A stretch of 64,000 bases of DNA from Diphasiastrum complanatum (taxonomy: Eukaryota > Streptophyta > Lycopodiopsida > Lycopodiales > Lycopodiaceae). Positions 47,302 through 57,893 of this stretch are shown here, one piece after another. Made by a program: the position numbers and the translations under genes. The notes beneath the pieces are model-generated. The model ran no database searches. It was not told the DNA's origin and saw only the letters and a list, made by a program, of their open reading frames with translations. The first letter of the stretch is position 1. Each line of letters opens with the position of its first letter. Location: NCBI GenBank assembly GCA_029204225.1, contig CM055100.1, forward strand, positions 18,588,244 through 18,652,243, in the 5' to 3' direction.

Positions 47302-47550
47302 TTTATTTTTCAAAAAAAGAACAAAACATAAACTCCAAAATCTTTCAATATCTTCAAGCATACATCTACACTCCACGTCTTCTCTCTCTTTCTCTCTCAA
47401 AAATTACGAATCTAATAATATATAACTACCAAACACTATCCTAAATAATACTAACAATCTATTACAAGACCATTCAAAGCCATATTTATACTAACAATAT
47501 TCAAAACCATTCTAAATCAATGCAAAATTTAAAAACACATACACATATAA

Positions 47551-47754
<204 letters not shown>

Positions 47755-47899
47755 ACAAACAAACAAAAATCAAGCACCAACCTCAAATACTGATCTTCAA
47801 GCCCTCAAGCACTGATCTTCAATCGCCCTCAATCGCTCCAAAGACACTCCAACCTACAAAAAGATAGAGTGAGAGAGAAGGTGCTGGATCGCGCAAATA

Positions 47900-48290
47900 C
47901 GAGAAACCAAATGGATGTCGGAATCTAATGACTTCAAAACGCGTTGGATTCCAACGTCCGTGCCCATTCAGGCCCGGACAACAGGTCCCAGATGTCGTAG
48001 ACAGGCTTTCGGATTGCAGACGTGGACGATTGTCCACGTCAAATTACACGTATTTTTTGTTGTTGAAAAAACATGCCAGGTCATATCCACGTTTGAATGT
48101 CGGAATCCGACATGTCGGATTCCGACGCGCCTTTCAAAAATTGGTTGCCGCCCATATTTCTCGATTGCCGGACTCTGATTTTCGGATTTTTTTACTTGGT
48201 CGTCGTATTCTAATGTGTCGGATTGCGACGGATTATGAAATTTTCAAAAATATGTCGGACGCCCACGTCGGAATCTGCACAATATGTTAT
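47900..48290. repeat. TCGGATT/GTCGGAAT motif cluster with palindrome
   Basis: The words GTCGGAAT and TCGGATT recur at about 47914, 48010, 48097, 48111, 48183, 48218 and 48267. Bases 48097-48124 form a perfect 28-base palindrome made of GTCGGAATCCGAC and its mirror around CATG. No gene was recognised in 46591-48350. Confidence 0.75.
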
Positions 48291-48359
48291 TGTACAAGCT
48301 GCCAAATAATAGAATGGTTTCTTATGTAGATTTTAGTTTTGGCCTATTCATAATTGGAA

Positions 48360-49146
48360 ATCTTACTAAATAAAGTGGCTTTTGAGCCAAATAAATTTGT
48401 GGTCAGACAAGGTACATGAGGTCAAGGTATTTTAGGAGGTGACGGTGAATCAATTATCAAGGTGGGAGAGGTTAATTCTATCTAGTCTAGTAGATCTACT
48501 ATGGAGGTCAAGCCAATCATTTGTCCAGATGCGGTAGAAAGGATAATTGGTGAGTTTAGAGCAATTGACAAAATTTAGTTTAGTCGTAAGAGATTCCCAA
48601 GCACAACGTTTTGTGAGAGAAATATTGCCAAGTTCATCATTGATTTTCAAGTGGATATCAAAATCCATGGCATTAAAATAAAGGGAATGAGGAGGATCAG
48701 TTTAATGTACTTTCAAAAGTCCGTGCAAAGACAACTAGCATAAGGTGCATAAACATTATGGGCTTAAAAAAAAAATGCCTAGTTTACATATTTTATTTGA
48801 ACTAAAACAGAATCTGAAGCCTATTTTACATATCTTATTTGAACTAAAACATAATCCGAAGTCTAGTTTACATATTTTATTTGAATTAAAACAAAATCCG
48901 AGGTCAATGACTGCAATCTTCAAGTCTCTACTAACAAGTGTAAGAAGACCATCTTTTGTATCTTGAGTAGGCACACATATGTGGTGGTAGTTACGGGTAG
49001 GAAACTTGATGAGGACCTAGAGGAGGAGACCACTAAGCTTAGTTTCTTGTATGCAAACCACTAAGTTGGTGCTAGGAAGTGAATAACTAAAGAGGTTAAA
49101 GAGTTGGGGATGAATAGGATAGTTGAGCCCCCTAACATTCCATGAA
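48360..49146 (-). pseudogene. LINE endonuclease fragment
   Basis: Minus strand: ISWNVRGLNYPIHPQLF (endonuclease N-terminus, about 49095-49145), VVCIQETKLSG, TKDGLLTLVSRD, and LHSRSTRLDRINLSH before CTLSDHKFIWL near 48380. Order fits the endonuclease of an L1-like ORF2. Neither RT nor ORF1 is attached. Confidence 0.75.
48777..48905. repeat. Three tandem 42-base units inside the LINE endonuclease
   Basis: Each unit resembles TTTACATATTTTATTTGAAC followed by TAAAACANAATCNGAAG. The length is a multiple of three, so translation gives a repeated 14-residue block in either direction. It probably arose by local duplication in the dead LINE. Confidence 0.85.
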
Positions 49147-50563
49147 ATGCAATCTATTGAGAGAAATAAACAAGAGTAAACACCTTAGTAACACATAGTC
49201 AAAAGAAATTCAAGAGGATTACTTACAAATGCTTTGAGTGAGCCATACCTTGTGATTATTGCTTCCTCTTGTCTTGATGTGACAAGAATTTGAGTAGGTG
49301 GCCAAATATTTGTTGTGATTTTTTATTGGTGTATGTAGATTATGTTGTGTGCGTGGATGTGATGAAGCTTGCTTTGGCATATTTTATTTGTGTTAATGTA
49401 TTCAACATTGATGGTTGAAAGATTATGTAGTCTCAATTATCTCTAGTTTGTCATCTTCTATGATGTTCATGGCAAATTCACTTCAATACTTTTTTAATGT
49501 TTGCTTAACTTTTCAACAAGCTTTTTATAGGTTTTTTGGAGAAGTTACAACATAACATACTATAGAAGAAATTGTTTCTCCACTTTAACTATAGAAATGT
49601 CCTAGGCTGGGAGTTTAAATATGAATTTAATTGGTGTTCATGATGCATGATTAGTTCTAAAAAAAATTGTTTCTCCACTTTAATTAGAGAGTTGTCTTGG
49701 ATGTGAAGTTTAAATATGAAATTAGTGTGTGTTCATGATGCATGACTAGTTTTAAGGCAGTGCTCGGGAAAACTGGAACTGGCATAATTTCTCAAAAATC
49801 GATATCACAAACTTTGACGATTATTTATATAAGCATATATTCCTTTTTATGCGTACTAGTCTTCAAAGAACCAAGAAGCTTAAAAAATGCAAGTTTTTTT
49901 GGGGATAACTCAAAAGAGGTTTGACGAGCACTCTTCTAAGGTGACTCGTGCATAAGCTCACTTGCATGTACTTTGTAGAGTGTGACTCTTTGTTGGTAAT
50001 TGATTTCTTGACCACGATATGATGTTTTGTATGTTTCATTTATTGATGACACAAGCATATCAATCTATTTTGCATGCAGAAAAAGTATTTACACTATGCA
50101 TATTTGGGTATTATTAAATGTTGCATTGGAGGTATTGTGTATTAAGACATGGCTTTCTACAAAAATTCCAATTTCCAAAGTAACAAAATTGAAATTTGTT
50201 ATCTCTCCAATTGAAGTTGCCGTTGTCGGTATTTCCCGAACGGCATCATGAAGTAGAGAATCAAATTCTCTATGTGTATTTTACACATAGAAAATTTGAT
50301 ACTCCCTCCTTAATTATCTTTACAAAAAGAATGTTCAGGCTCCAATGCCGACTGCAATAACCAAAATAAAATATCGATAAATCCATATATATGAAAAAAA
50401 AATTCCTACTTATTAAAGCAATGAGACATGCAACAATCCAGATTAAAGCAACAAAAAGAAAAGAGCAATACTTACTTATTTTCATATGGAATCAGATAGA
50501 ATTTCGCCACAGGGCTGCATTCGATAAAATAGACAGCCTTCTCAAAATTGGCTTCTTTCGCCT
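49147..50563. other. AT-rich spacer; hairpin at 50260-50300
   Basis: No coding domain recognised. Two similar stretches (about 49570-49630 and 49660-49745, both TTGTTTCTCCACTTTAA then GTTCATGATGCATGA) form a direct repeat. At 50260-50278 and 50282-50300 a 19-base stem with one mismatch and a three-base loop lies next to CTCCCTCC. Confidence 0.5.
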
Positions 50564-51598
50564 TTACCACTCCCATGAAAAATGGACTAACAACAAAAAT
50601 TGTAAATGGGAATCGAAACCAATACTATTCTGCAAAAAAGAAACTCTGGCTTCTACTATTAAATCTGAAATTTTTGAGGTTTTATCTTTCAGCTCGGCAC
50701 AAAATTTGGGACCTAATCTAAAGCCTGTACGTGTATCTAGAAGAAAAAAATCAAAAAAGTTGCCAAGAAGATCAATTTTATTAACTAGGTAAGCCTCGTA
50801 TTGATTATAATAGTCAGAATCAAAATAAACTTGGGCTGGATTGTATGGAATTCTCACAAAAAGATTATGTACAGGAGCAAAAACAGAAGTGAAAACAATA
50901 TTTACAGATTTCTCTGTTAATTTGTCGAGCTCCTCTTGGGTAATCAACACTTTTGGTGATGAAACCTGTTGAGGAGCTGGACGAATAACATGAGGAGGAA
51001 GGGGTAAAGATTCTCGATCTGAGTCAGATTCTCCAGCATCTGACTCAGAGTTCAAGAACATACGGGGTCTTTTGGCCGGGATACATCTAGGAGAAAGGGA
51101 AGCAGCTGGCCTTTGAGATCCAGCCTTCTTGGGGACAGACTGTTTTCTCTTCCTCCTAGAGGTAATAGGCAAGTCGGTTCTCTCCAGAGGCAGATATCTG
51201 GAGATGCTGGCATTATCAACATGCAAACCAGAATATCTGTTCCGAAGCCTTTTGAAAATGATGAAATTCTTTGGCATGATGGTGACACGCTTACCATGCA
51301 CTGTCAAAAGACAAGTATCCTCAAAAAACTGGGACAAAAAATCTTCTGTAGCACCTTGTAAGGCCTGCATGGCTGTCACGGCAAAATGAACATTCATCCC
51401 AAGTGACAGAGTGACATTCCGTACAGATCGGCCGAAAGGAGCTCTAGGGATCAACAATTCAGTTGATCTCTGGAGTTTTCTCATCTCCCTCAGCCAGACC
51501 TGCTTCTTGCCACGCCTACGCCAGTACTAGGGGGAACACGAGAATGGGCTAGCTACAGTGGTTATGGCACAGGCAGTGGATTTGGTCTTGGCCATCAT
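50564..51598 (-). pseudogene. Divergent histone H3 fused to a long C-terminal extension
   Basis: From the start at 51595-51598 the protein begins MAKTKSTA, like ARTKQTA of H3. The tail is only about 30 residues and carries one TAG at 51527-51529. Residues about 35-121 align with the H3 core without gaps: LREMRKLQRSTELLI (alphaN), ALQGATEDFLSQFFEDT (alpha2), HGKRVTIMPK and FKRLRNRY (alpha3). Loop 1 has ordinary H3 length and the CENH3-type extra residues are missing, so it is not a typical CENH3. After the fold come a basic stretch (SRRKRKQSVPKKAG, likely nuclear signal), an acidic Ser run (SESDAGESDSDRES) and about 150 further residues that I do not recognise, to about residue 343. H3 proteins are near 136 residues, so the extension is exceptional. 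The single stop could be a CAG-to-TAG change. There are no introns. Confidence 0.8.
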
Positions 51599-52493
51599 TC
51601 TCAGAAGAAGAATCTTAACAAAAAAAAGTTTGAACAAAAGAAAAGTGGTTGAAAACAAAAAAATTTGTGATAAAATGGCGCTGAGATCGATACCAGAATT
51701 GAATATCGCTTTCGAGCGCAAAATCTACACAAATTATTTCAGGAAAAGAGATGCGTGCTCAAAAGCGATATTGCACATTACTGCGGTATCGGACTCGAGC
51801 GCACTATGAGAGGGTGAAAGCTTGAACGGTGAGAGAGCACGCTTGAGAGCGATATCGGGAGCGAAAACCAAAAAATTTGCGAAAAAAATAAAAATTTTGA
51901 GGACTTATATACATGAAATTTTTGCGCGTGTGAAAAGACGGCCGAGACATGTGTCGTCAGATTATTGGTTCACGTGGAATGTCCGTACTGACAATGATGA
52001 CTCAATTATGAGGTCATGTGCGCTGCGACACGTGCACGAATCCGTTCTCGACGCGTGTCATTTTCACACGTGACAGATGTTAGATCAATCATTCTAGGTA
52101 CGGCGCATTAATTTTGACCAATCACAAGTCAACACGTGTTCCTTCACCACTCCTTCACACGTGCAAAAAAAAATTTATAAGTAGGTCTTTTTCGCCTCGG
52201 ATTTTCACGCAAACTGACAATTGTTTGGTCGGATATCAATTTCAAGCATGCCGCTTGCTCTAATTACCCTCCGTTGACTAATTTGCGTCTAGAACTAATA
52301 CTGCCTCGTCCGGTATCGCATTCAAGCACGCATTACATCTCCTTTCTTTTCTACTGTGTAATCTTGCGCTCGGATCCAATACTCTAACTTGCAATATCTC
52401 TCTCGAGCACAATTGCCTTGACGTGCTTGCCTGACCTGCAGTTTGCGCCTGAGAGCGATATTTGGAATTTTACTTCTGTTGTTTTTGTTTAAA
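51599..52493. promoter_or_regulatory. Bidirectional promoter between the H3-like gene and its partner
   Basis: A TATA box faces each gene: TATATAAG on the minus strand at 51904-51911 and TTTATAAGTA on the plus strand at 52174-52183. Between them lie five CACGTG cores (51971, 52029, 52067, 52133, 52158), a cluster of G-box-type sites, plus CCAAT words in each direction near 51964 and 52118. The leaders outside the TATA boxes carry related motifs in mirror orientation. Promoter identity is inferred from these elements; transcription is not shown. Confidence 0.7.
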
Positions 52494-53594
52494 ATGTCTA
52501 ATTTTGATTCTAGTTTTTTTTTTTTTTCATGAATTTGGTATTACTGATAGGCTGGAGTATTTCAAATCTCTTTTTTCTCCTCTACCTTCTATAATTGAGG
52601 GCCCTAGTGTGGAGGCATTTTCTGAGATATATCTCAGATTTAAGTCCCTGCTCAACACTCCGTTATTCAAATCCCAGAATAAGGACATGATTCATTATCA
52701 GGACCTGGTGGCACTCGACAAGCATATCTATAAAGCTAAGTTTGACAGAATGTTTACCAAGTTACATAATGATTTCAAGTTTGTAAATGAGTGCCCAATT
52801 CATAATAAAAAATGTAGATTTGTTGATTTTCAATCTGCTTTTGTTTTTTTCTATTGTTAAATATTTTTTACGATTCGGAGGCTGTCCCTTCCACTTCTGA
52901 AGCTGCTTCTTCTAGTGGTATAAAGTCTGAAAAGTCAAAGATTGTAGATATAGATACTTTTTTTATTGATACGCGTGTTAATTTAGATGATTGTTCTAAT
53001 TTTGATCCTACTCGAAATAGGGCTACGTTTATAGGCCCTAGAACACCAACTACCCTTCTCCTTCTGATAAATCTTTGATCATTTTGCCTACTTATAATAT
53101 AGATAATAATCCTTTTTTGACAATATCGGATATATCGGATCTTTTTGACTTCACTGAAGCTGAGACTCTTTGCATTTTGAGCAAAGAGCTTGATGAATTT
53201 TCAAATATAATTGATTTTGATGTTGATGATCTTCTCCCTGGTGCTGACAATGTACATAATGATAAGTTTTATTCAGGGAAAGATTGCTTGAAAATGGTTG
53301 TGAAGGAAATGCGCAACAAAGAAGATGATCTACCTTTTGAGGAGGAGTTTCTTAGAATCCAAAGTCAACTTGGTTTTCCACAACCAACTGTCTATTCACC
53401 AACAATATTGACATCGAAAGGTGGACATAATATTGATGGATAGACAGTAATCAGGAAAGACAAAGCCGAATGCGTAAGTTTTTGTATCTTATCAAGTACT
53501 AGTAGATTCGTTATGTCAGATTATATACTGGAGCTTACTTTGTTTTTTATCATTTCAGGAAACAAATTTCCTTGATGATTTTGCAATTCGTTGA
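52494..53594 (+). pseudogene. Unknown gene divergent from the H3-like ORF
   Basis: An ATG at 52494 is followed by MSNFDSS and a 15-base T run where the frame slips. The best frame then reads HEFGITDRLEYFKSLFSPLP, KDMIHYQDLVALDKHIYKAK and CPIHNKKCRF. Two more frame changes (about 52856 and 53045) lead to an acidic part (FDFTEAETLCILSKELDEF, DFDVDDLLPGAD). A TAG near 53441-53443 precedes VIRKDKAEC. A GT-AG intron at 53474-53558 joins a last exon ETNFLDDFAIR with a stop. I recognise no family. It is about 330 residues, acidic toward the C-terminus, damaged like its neighbour, and possibly co-regulated with it. Confidence 0.5.
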
Positions 53595-53699
53595 GGAGGG
53601 CAGAGATCTTCTGCTGGAGAATTTTCAAGAGATCATGCACTAGGGGTTAATGCTTTTTTAACTTTTCAAAGGCTTCTAACGCCTCTACTGTCCAAATAG

Positions 53700-54085
53700 A
53701 AACAATAGTCAGTTTGTATATAGGTCTGCTAAATTTGCAAAGAAAATAATAAAAATTCGATAGTAGTTCGCATGACCCATAAACACATAAACTCCACGAA
53801 TTGTTGTTGGCGGTGGCAATTCCACAATAACCTTGATCTTAGAATAATCTGTGGCAATACCATGTCTCGATATCACATGTCCAAGCACAACTCCGTGGGA
53901 AACCCATATCTGACATTTTTCTGGATTTAGAAAAATCTGATATTTGCGGCATCTTTCAAATACCTTCTCCAATCGATCCAAGTGGTCGGTATCTGTACTA
54001 TGGACTCCCAGGTCATCCAAGTAAATTTCAAGGAATTTTTGCAGATAACCGCAAACAAAATTGCTCATGAACATTTTGTCTAGCA
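53700..54085 (-). pseudogene. Gypsy RT, second half
   Basis: Minus strand: LLDKMFMSNFVCGYLQKFLE, the catalytic YLDDLGVHS, LDRLEKVFERCRKYQIFLNP, LGHVISRHGI and VYVFMGHANYYR. This is RT from just after motif B to the connection. It starts at the inversion breakpoint near 54085. Confidence 0.85.
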
Positions 54086-55420
54086 AGATCAATATTTCAT
54101 TGGGAGAGTTCCTGAAGTTGCTGCCAAAAGCAAGAGAAGTCTTAGCGCAAAAGTTAGCTCAAGAAGAACCAGAAGTCCATCATGAGCCACTTTTTTGTAT
54201 TGGATTTGAAGAATCTAACGAAGTACTCCATGTTGGAGCCGCTTGGGAAAGTGAACAAAAGAATATCACTCTGCCAATACAGCATAGACAATTTCCTTAA
54301 GAAGCAGTCGTGATAGATGGCGGTTCAGGAGTTAGCTTATTTCTACAAAGCTATGTGAAAAATGGGGCCTTACAAAGATCAAGCCTGCTACTTTTGCTAT
54401 TAAGCTAGTTGATCAAACGATAGTTTGTCCACAAGGAATGGTTGAAGATATACCTGTCAGAATTGCGGGAGTACAGTTTGTCATTACTTTCGTAGTAATG
54501 GACTTACCAGAAGTACCAAATGTCTACCGAGTTCTATTGGTTACGAGTTGTGCAAGAATTCATAATTGGGGTACCAGAAAAATCACTTTTGAAAATTGTG
54601 AATGTGCAATTAAAGTTGATCCTACAATTTGGACTATCAGACCAGTGGTTCAAAAAGAAGATGACAATTCGTCAACAACGGATCACACTTGTGATCGACA
54701 AGAGAAAAATTTGGGAGTTCATTACCATTCTCAAATGGATATTGTCAATTGGAATGAAGCTCTTGCAACGATTGATTGTACAACATGATATATGCGTCAA
54801 CAAGATAATCAATCAGATTTGAACAAGATTTTCTTATTAGATCAAACTTTGGATACACCGTTTTCGTTGAATGTGCTGAATGTAGCCTGGATATCAACGG
54901 AACTTATACCAGATTCGATTGAGGATGATCTCATACCAGTGAGCCACGCCTTAACATATGATGGCAATGCTGAACTTACGGATGAGCAGATTTTAAATCA
55001 TATGGATCCGACCAGATTTGGAGTGCGTAATGTTCCTGATGAACCAACAATAAAACCACCCAAAGCAGTTATATTGAAGGAAGATACGATCACAGGATTG
55101 ATGACAAAAAAACAAGCTAAGCAACATTATAATACAGTCCTGAAATGGAAAAATCCCCCTCAAAAGATTGATTCGAGAAAAGTGCCACCCTTACTGGATA
55201 AAGGCAAAGGAAAAGTCGAGGATGATTCTACAAGTCAGAATTCTAGTAAGACATCATTATCTAGGAAGTCTTCACATTTGAAGAAGAGTTTATCATCTCG
55301 GAAGTCATCACCTCCATGATCATCATCACCTCCATGATCAACTCCTGCTAAGAAGGCTAAGCAAAGATCCAAGACAAGTCCTTTTGAAAAAGAACAAGCA
55401 AATGTAGTCCAACATGATAT
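54086..55420 (+). pseudogene. Gypsy protease region, inverted segment
   Basis: Frames read ISLGEFLKLLPKAREVLAQK, HEPLFCIGFEESNEV, then after a stop AVVIDGGSGVSLF, an aspartic protease active-site loop (DGGSG variant) at about 54300-54345. A later frame (about 54438 on) gives VRIAGVQFVITFVVMDLPEV. The rest to 55320 is a charged linker with Ser-rich repeats. Confidence 0.65.
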
Positions 55421-56155
55421 GCCCGAACATTTTAAACATTATACACTGGATGATGTGGTTATCATGTTACCTAAGGCACATCGTGAACCTGAAGAACACA
55501 TGTCAGAATTGAAAGAGGTTTACGATGGCCCAGCTAGGATGCAGCCAATGAATCTTGCTGAACCAGGAGAACTGAAAAAGATTGTACAAGTTGGATCACA
55601 ACTTAATCTTGAACAATATCAAGCACTACACATGTTACTTATTAAGTACAGGGATTGCTTTGCATGGACTTATCATGATTTGAAGGGTATCTCGACATCA
55701 GTGATTGAACATACCATACCTTTAGTACCTGATGCAGTTCCAAAGGTCACAAAGTTCTATCGCCGTAATCCTAATGTTGCAGACCTAATAAAGAAAGAGC
55801 TTCAAAGATTGGTTGACGCCAATTTCATTTATGAGATCGAGCATACCAAATGGATTTCACTGATTGTCAGTTCCTAAAAAAAATAGGAAATTGCGAATAT
55901 GTGTGAATCTCAAAGCGTTGAACAAAGTGACGCGGAAGGATCACTTTTCGTTACCTTTTACTGAAAGCATTTTGGATCGCCTTGCTGGAGCGAAAGCTTA
56001 TAGTTTCTTGGATGTATTTAGTGGTTACAACCAGGTTAAGATTGCACCTGCAGATTGCCACAAAATCGCTTTTGCAACAGAATGGGACACCTATGCTTAC
56101 AAAGTAATGTCGTTTGGAATCTGTAATGCACCAAGTTCATTCCAAAGAGTAACCG
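55419..56155 (+). pseudogene. Gypsy RT, first half, inverted segment
   Basis: Plus strand: LLIKYRDCFAWTYHDLKGIS and HTIPLVPDAVPKVTKFYRRN, then after a frameshift at about 55870 VPKKNRKLRICVNLKALNKV, FLDVFSGYNQVKIAP and MSFGICNAPSSFQRV. It stops exactly where motif B would lead to the YxDD block, which lies on the opposite strand at 54085. Confidence 0.85.
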
Positions 56156-57893
56156 GTTCAGTCATCTTGAAGGGTTCTTCATGATGATGTAATTGATCAT
56201 TCATATCTGTACGTGAATTTCTTGGAGGCTGCAATGGTGAAGAATGAACTTCAGTTGTTGCTTTAGCAGCTTCAAGCTCCTCTTCCTCTTGCAAATGTTT
56301 AATCCACTGCCTCATATTCTGATATCTTCGTTTCTCTACATTAATATTTGGATAGACTCTAGATGCTGTTGGTATATCATTCAATGGTATAGAATCAGTA
56401 GGTACGGGATCCACTACTGGTTCTTTTTGCTTATGTGCTCTAGTGACTACCATCAAGGGTGCACTTGGTTTACTCTAAGCTACTGGTCTTTGCTTGATTG
56501 TTATCAAATTTACAGGTGTTGTAGTTGGTGGTGGGTTTGGTCTTGCTGGGCAGTCTTTATAGCAATGCCCATAACCACAGTCACGACAGAATGGTACAAT
56601 TTTTCCTTTATTTGCACATTCTGCAACTCTGTGATTTTCTCCACATGAAAAGCATCCAAGTGGTGCTCTGGTCCAATTTCTCGAGGCTTGTTGTTGAGCA
56701 ACAGCATAAATAGCATATTATTCTAAAGATCCACCTTCTTGATCAGTATCATAGTTCCATTGCTCAGCACTTCTGTAAGGTTCTGGTTCCATCAAATTGG
56801 CAGAAGCAGCAGAGTGCTTAGGTGGGGCAGGTAAAGCTAAACGTTTCGGGTATCCAAAAGCATATTGTTGAGGTCTAACTGCTGGATTTCCTCCATATTG
56901 TGGTTCTTGATATCCCATTTGGGCATACCATTGCTGAATTATCCAAGGGTTGAAGTTGCAAAAAGCAGTCTCGTGGTCAGGTGAATTACACAAATGGCAA
57001 ACACTGATTTCCATTTGTTTTTTTAATTAAGGACACTGGTTCACTGTGTGATTTCCTGTACAAATAGAACACCAAACATTTTCCCTGCTAGGAAAAGTCT
57101 TCGCAAACTTCTCAGCTTCCTTGTTCGCTTGTCCATGGAAATTTTCCAATGCTTTGATCTTCTCATCAAATTGTGATTGCAACTTTTCCATCTGTTTCTG
57201 TTGGTTCTTCCCAAGTTTCTCGAACTCATTGAGCATCATTTCTGCAGTAGCGTTGGCATTCGTTGATGCAATAGTAGTGTATGTCATAGTAGTCTGCCCT
57301 GCTGTATAAGGCAACATACTGATATTCAACTCATCATCTGAATCTTCATCCTCCTCCCGAATTGCATCGTCCATAGTATGTTGCAAGAGTGCATACTCAA
57401 TATGGCGTTTCAACTCACGTCTGATTCGTTTAGGTAGACCTGACAAAAACCACATAATCATGGCATTTTTGTTAATCAGCTCAGGTTCGCATTTAGATCT
57501 GAGCTGTTTCACTCGTTCAATGTAATCTCGAACCAATTCCCGCTTTTCCATTTTAATTTTACTTAAAAGTAGGAAAGGGTCTTCCATAAACTTCTGCGGT
57601 TTGAACCGTGTGATGAGGGCTCGTTTAACAACCTCCCTATCTTTACGCTCAATTTCATCTTGATTATAGTACCAATCTTGTGTTGTGCCTGTTAAGGCCA
57701 TAGGAAACAGCTTAAGTTTATCTTGAGGGAAAAGTTCGCCATAGACTTTACAGGATTCAGCATAGGTTTGATGAAATCTAACTGGATCTGTTAATCCATT
57801 ATCTTTGGGTAGATGCAAATGGAGTGCTCTTCTAATAATGATTGGATTGACTTTTTGTGGAGAACCTCCAAGAGCAGCTCCAGGGACAGCCAT
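56156..57893 (-). pseudogene. Gypsy gag with four CCHC knuckles
   Basis: The gag core opens at 57893 and reads FHQTYAESCKVYGELFPQDK, PMALTGTTQDWYYNQ and LPKRIRRELKRHIEY, a Retrotrans_gag-type region. A coiled-coil-like stretch leads to knuckle 1 CSICTGNHTVNQC, then a stop near 57025, knuckle 2 CHLCNSPDHETAFC, a Pro-rich linker, knuckle 3 CFSCGENHRVAEC and knuckle 4 CRDCGYGHCYKDC. A TAG near 56475 and the inversion breakpoint at about 56156 end it. Most plant gags have one or two knuckles. Confidence 0.82.

Noticed and set aside
50564-51598. Calling the H3-like ORF a CENH3
   Set aside because: Loop 1 has normal H3 length, with no extra residues and no CENH3-type Trp in that area, and CENH3 has no 220-residue C-terminal extension. 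A divergent H3 is the safer call.
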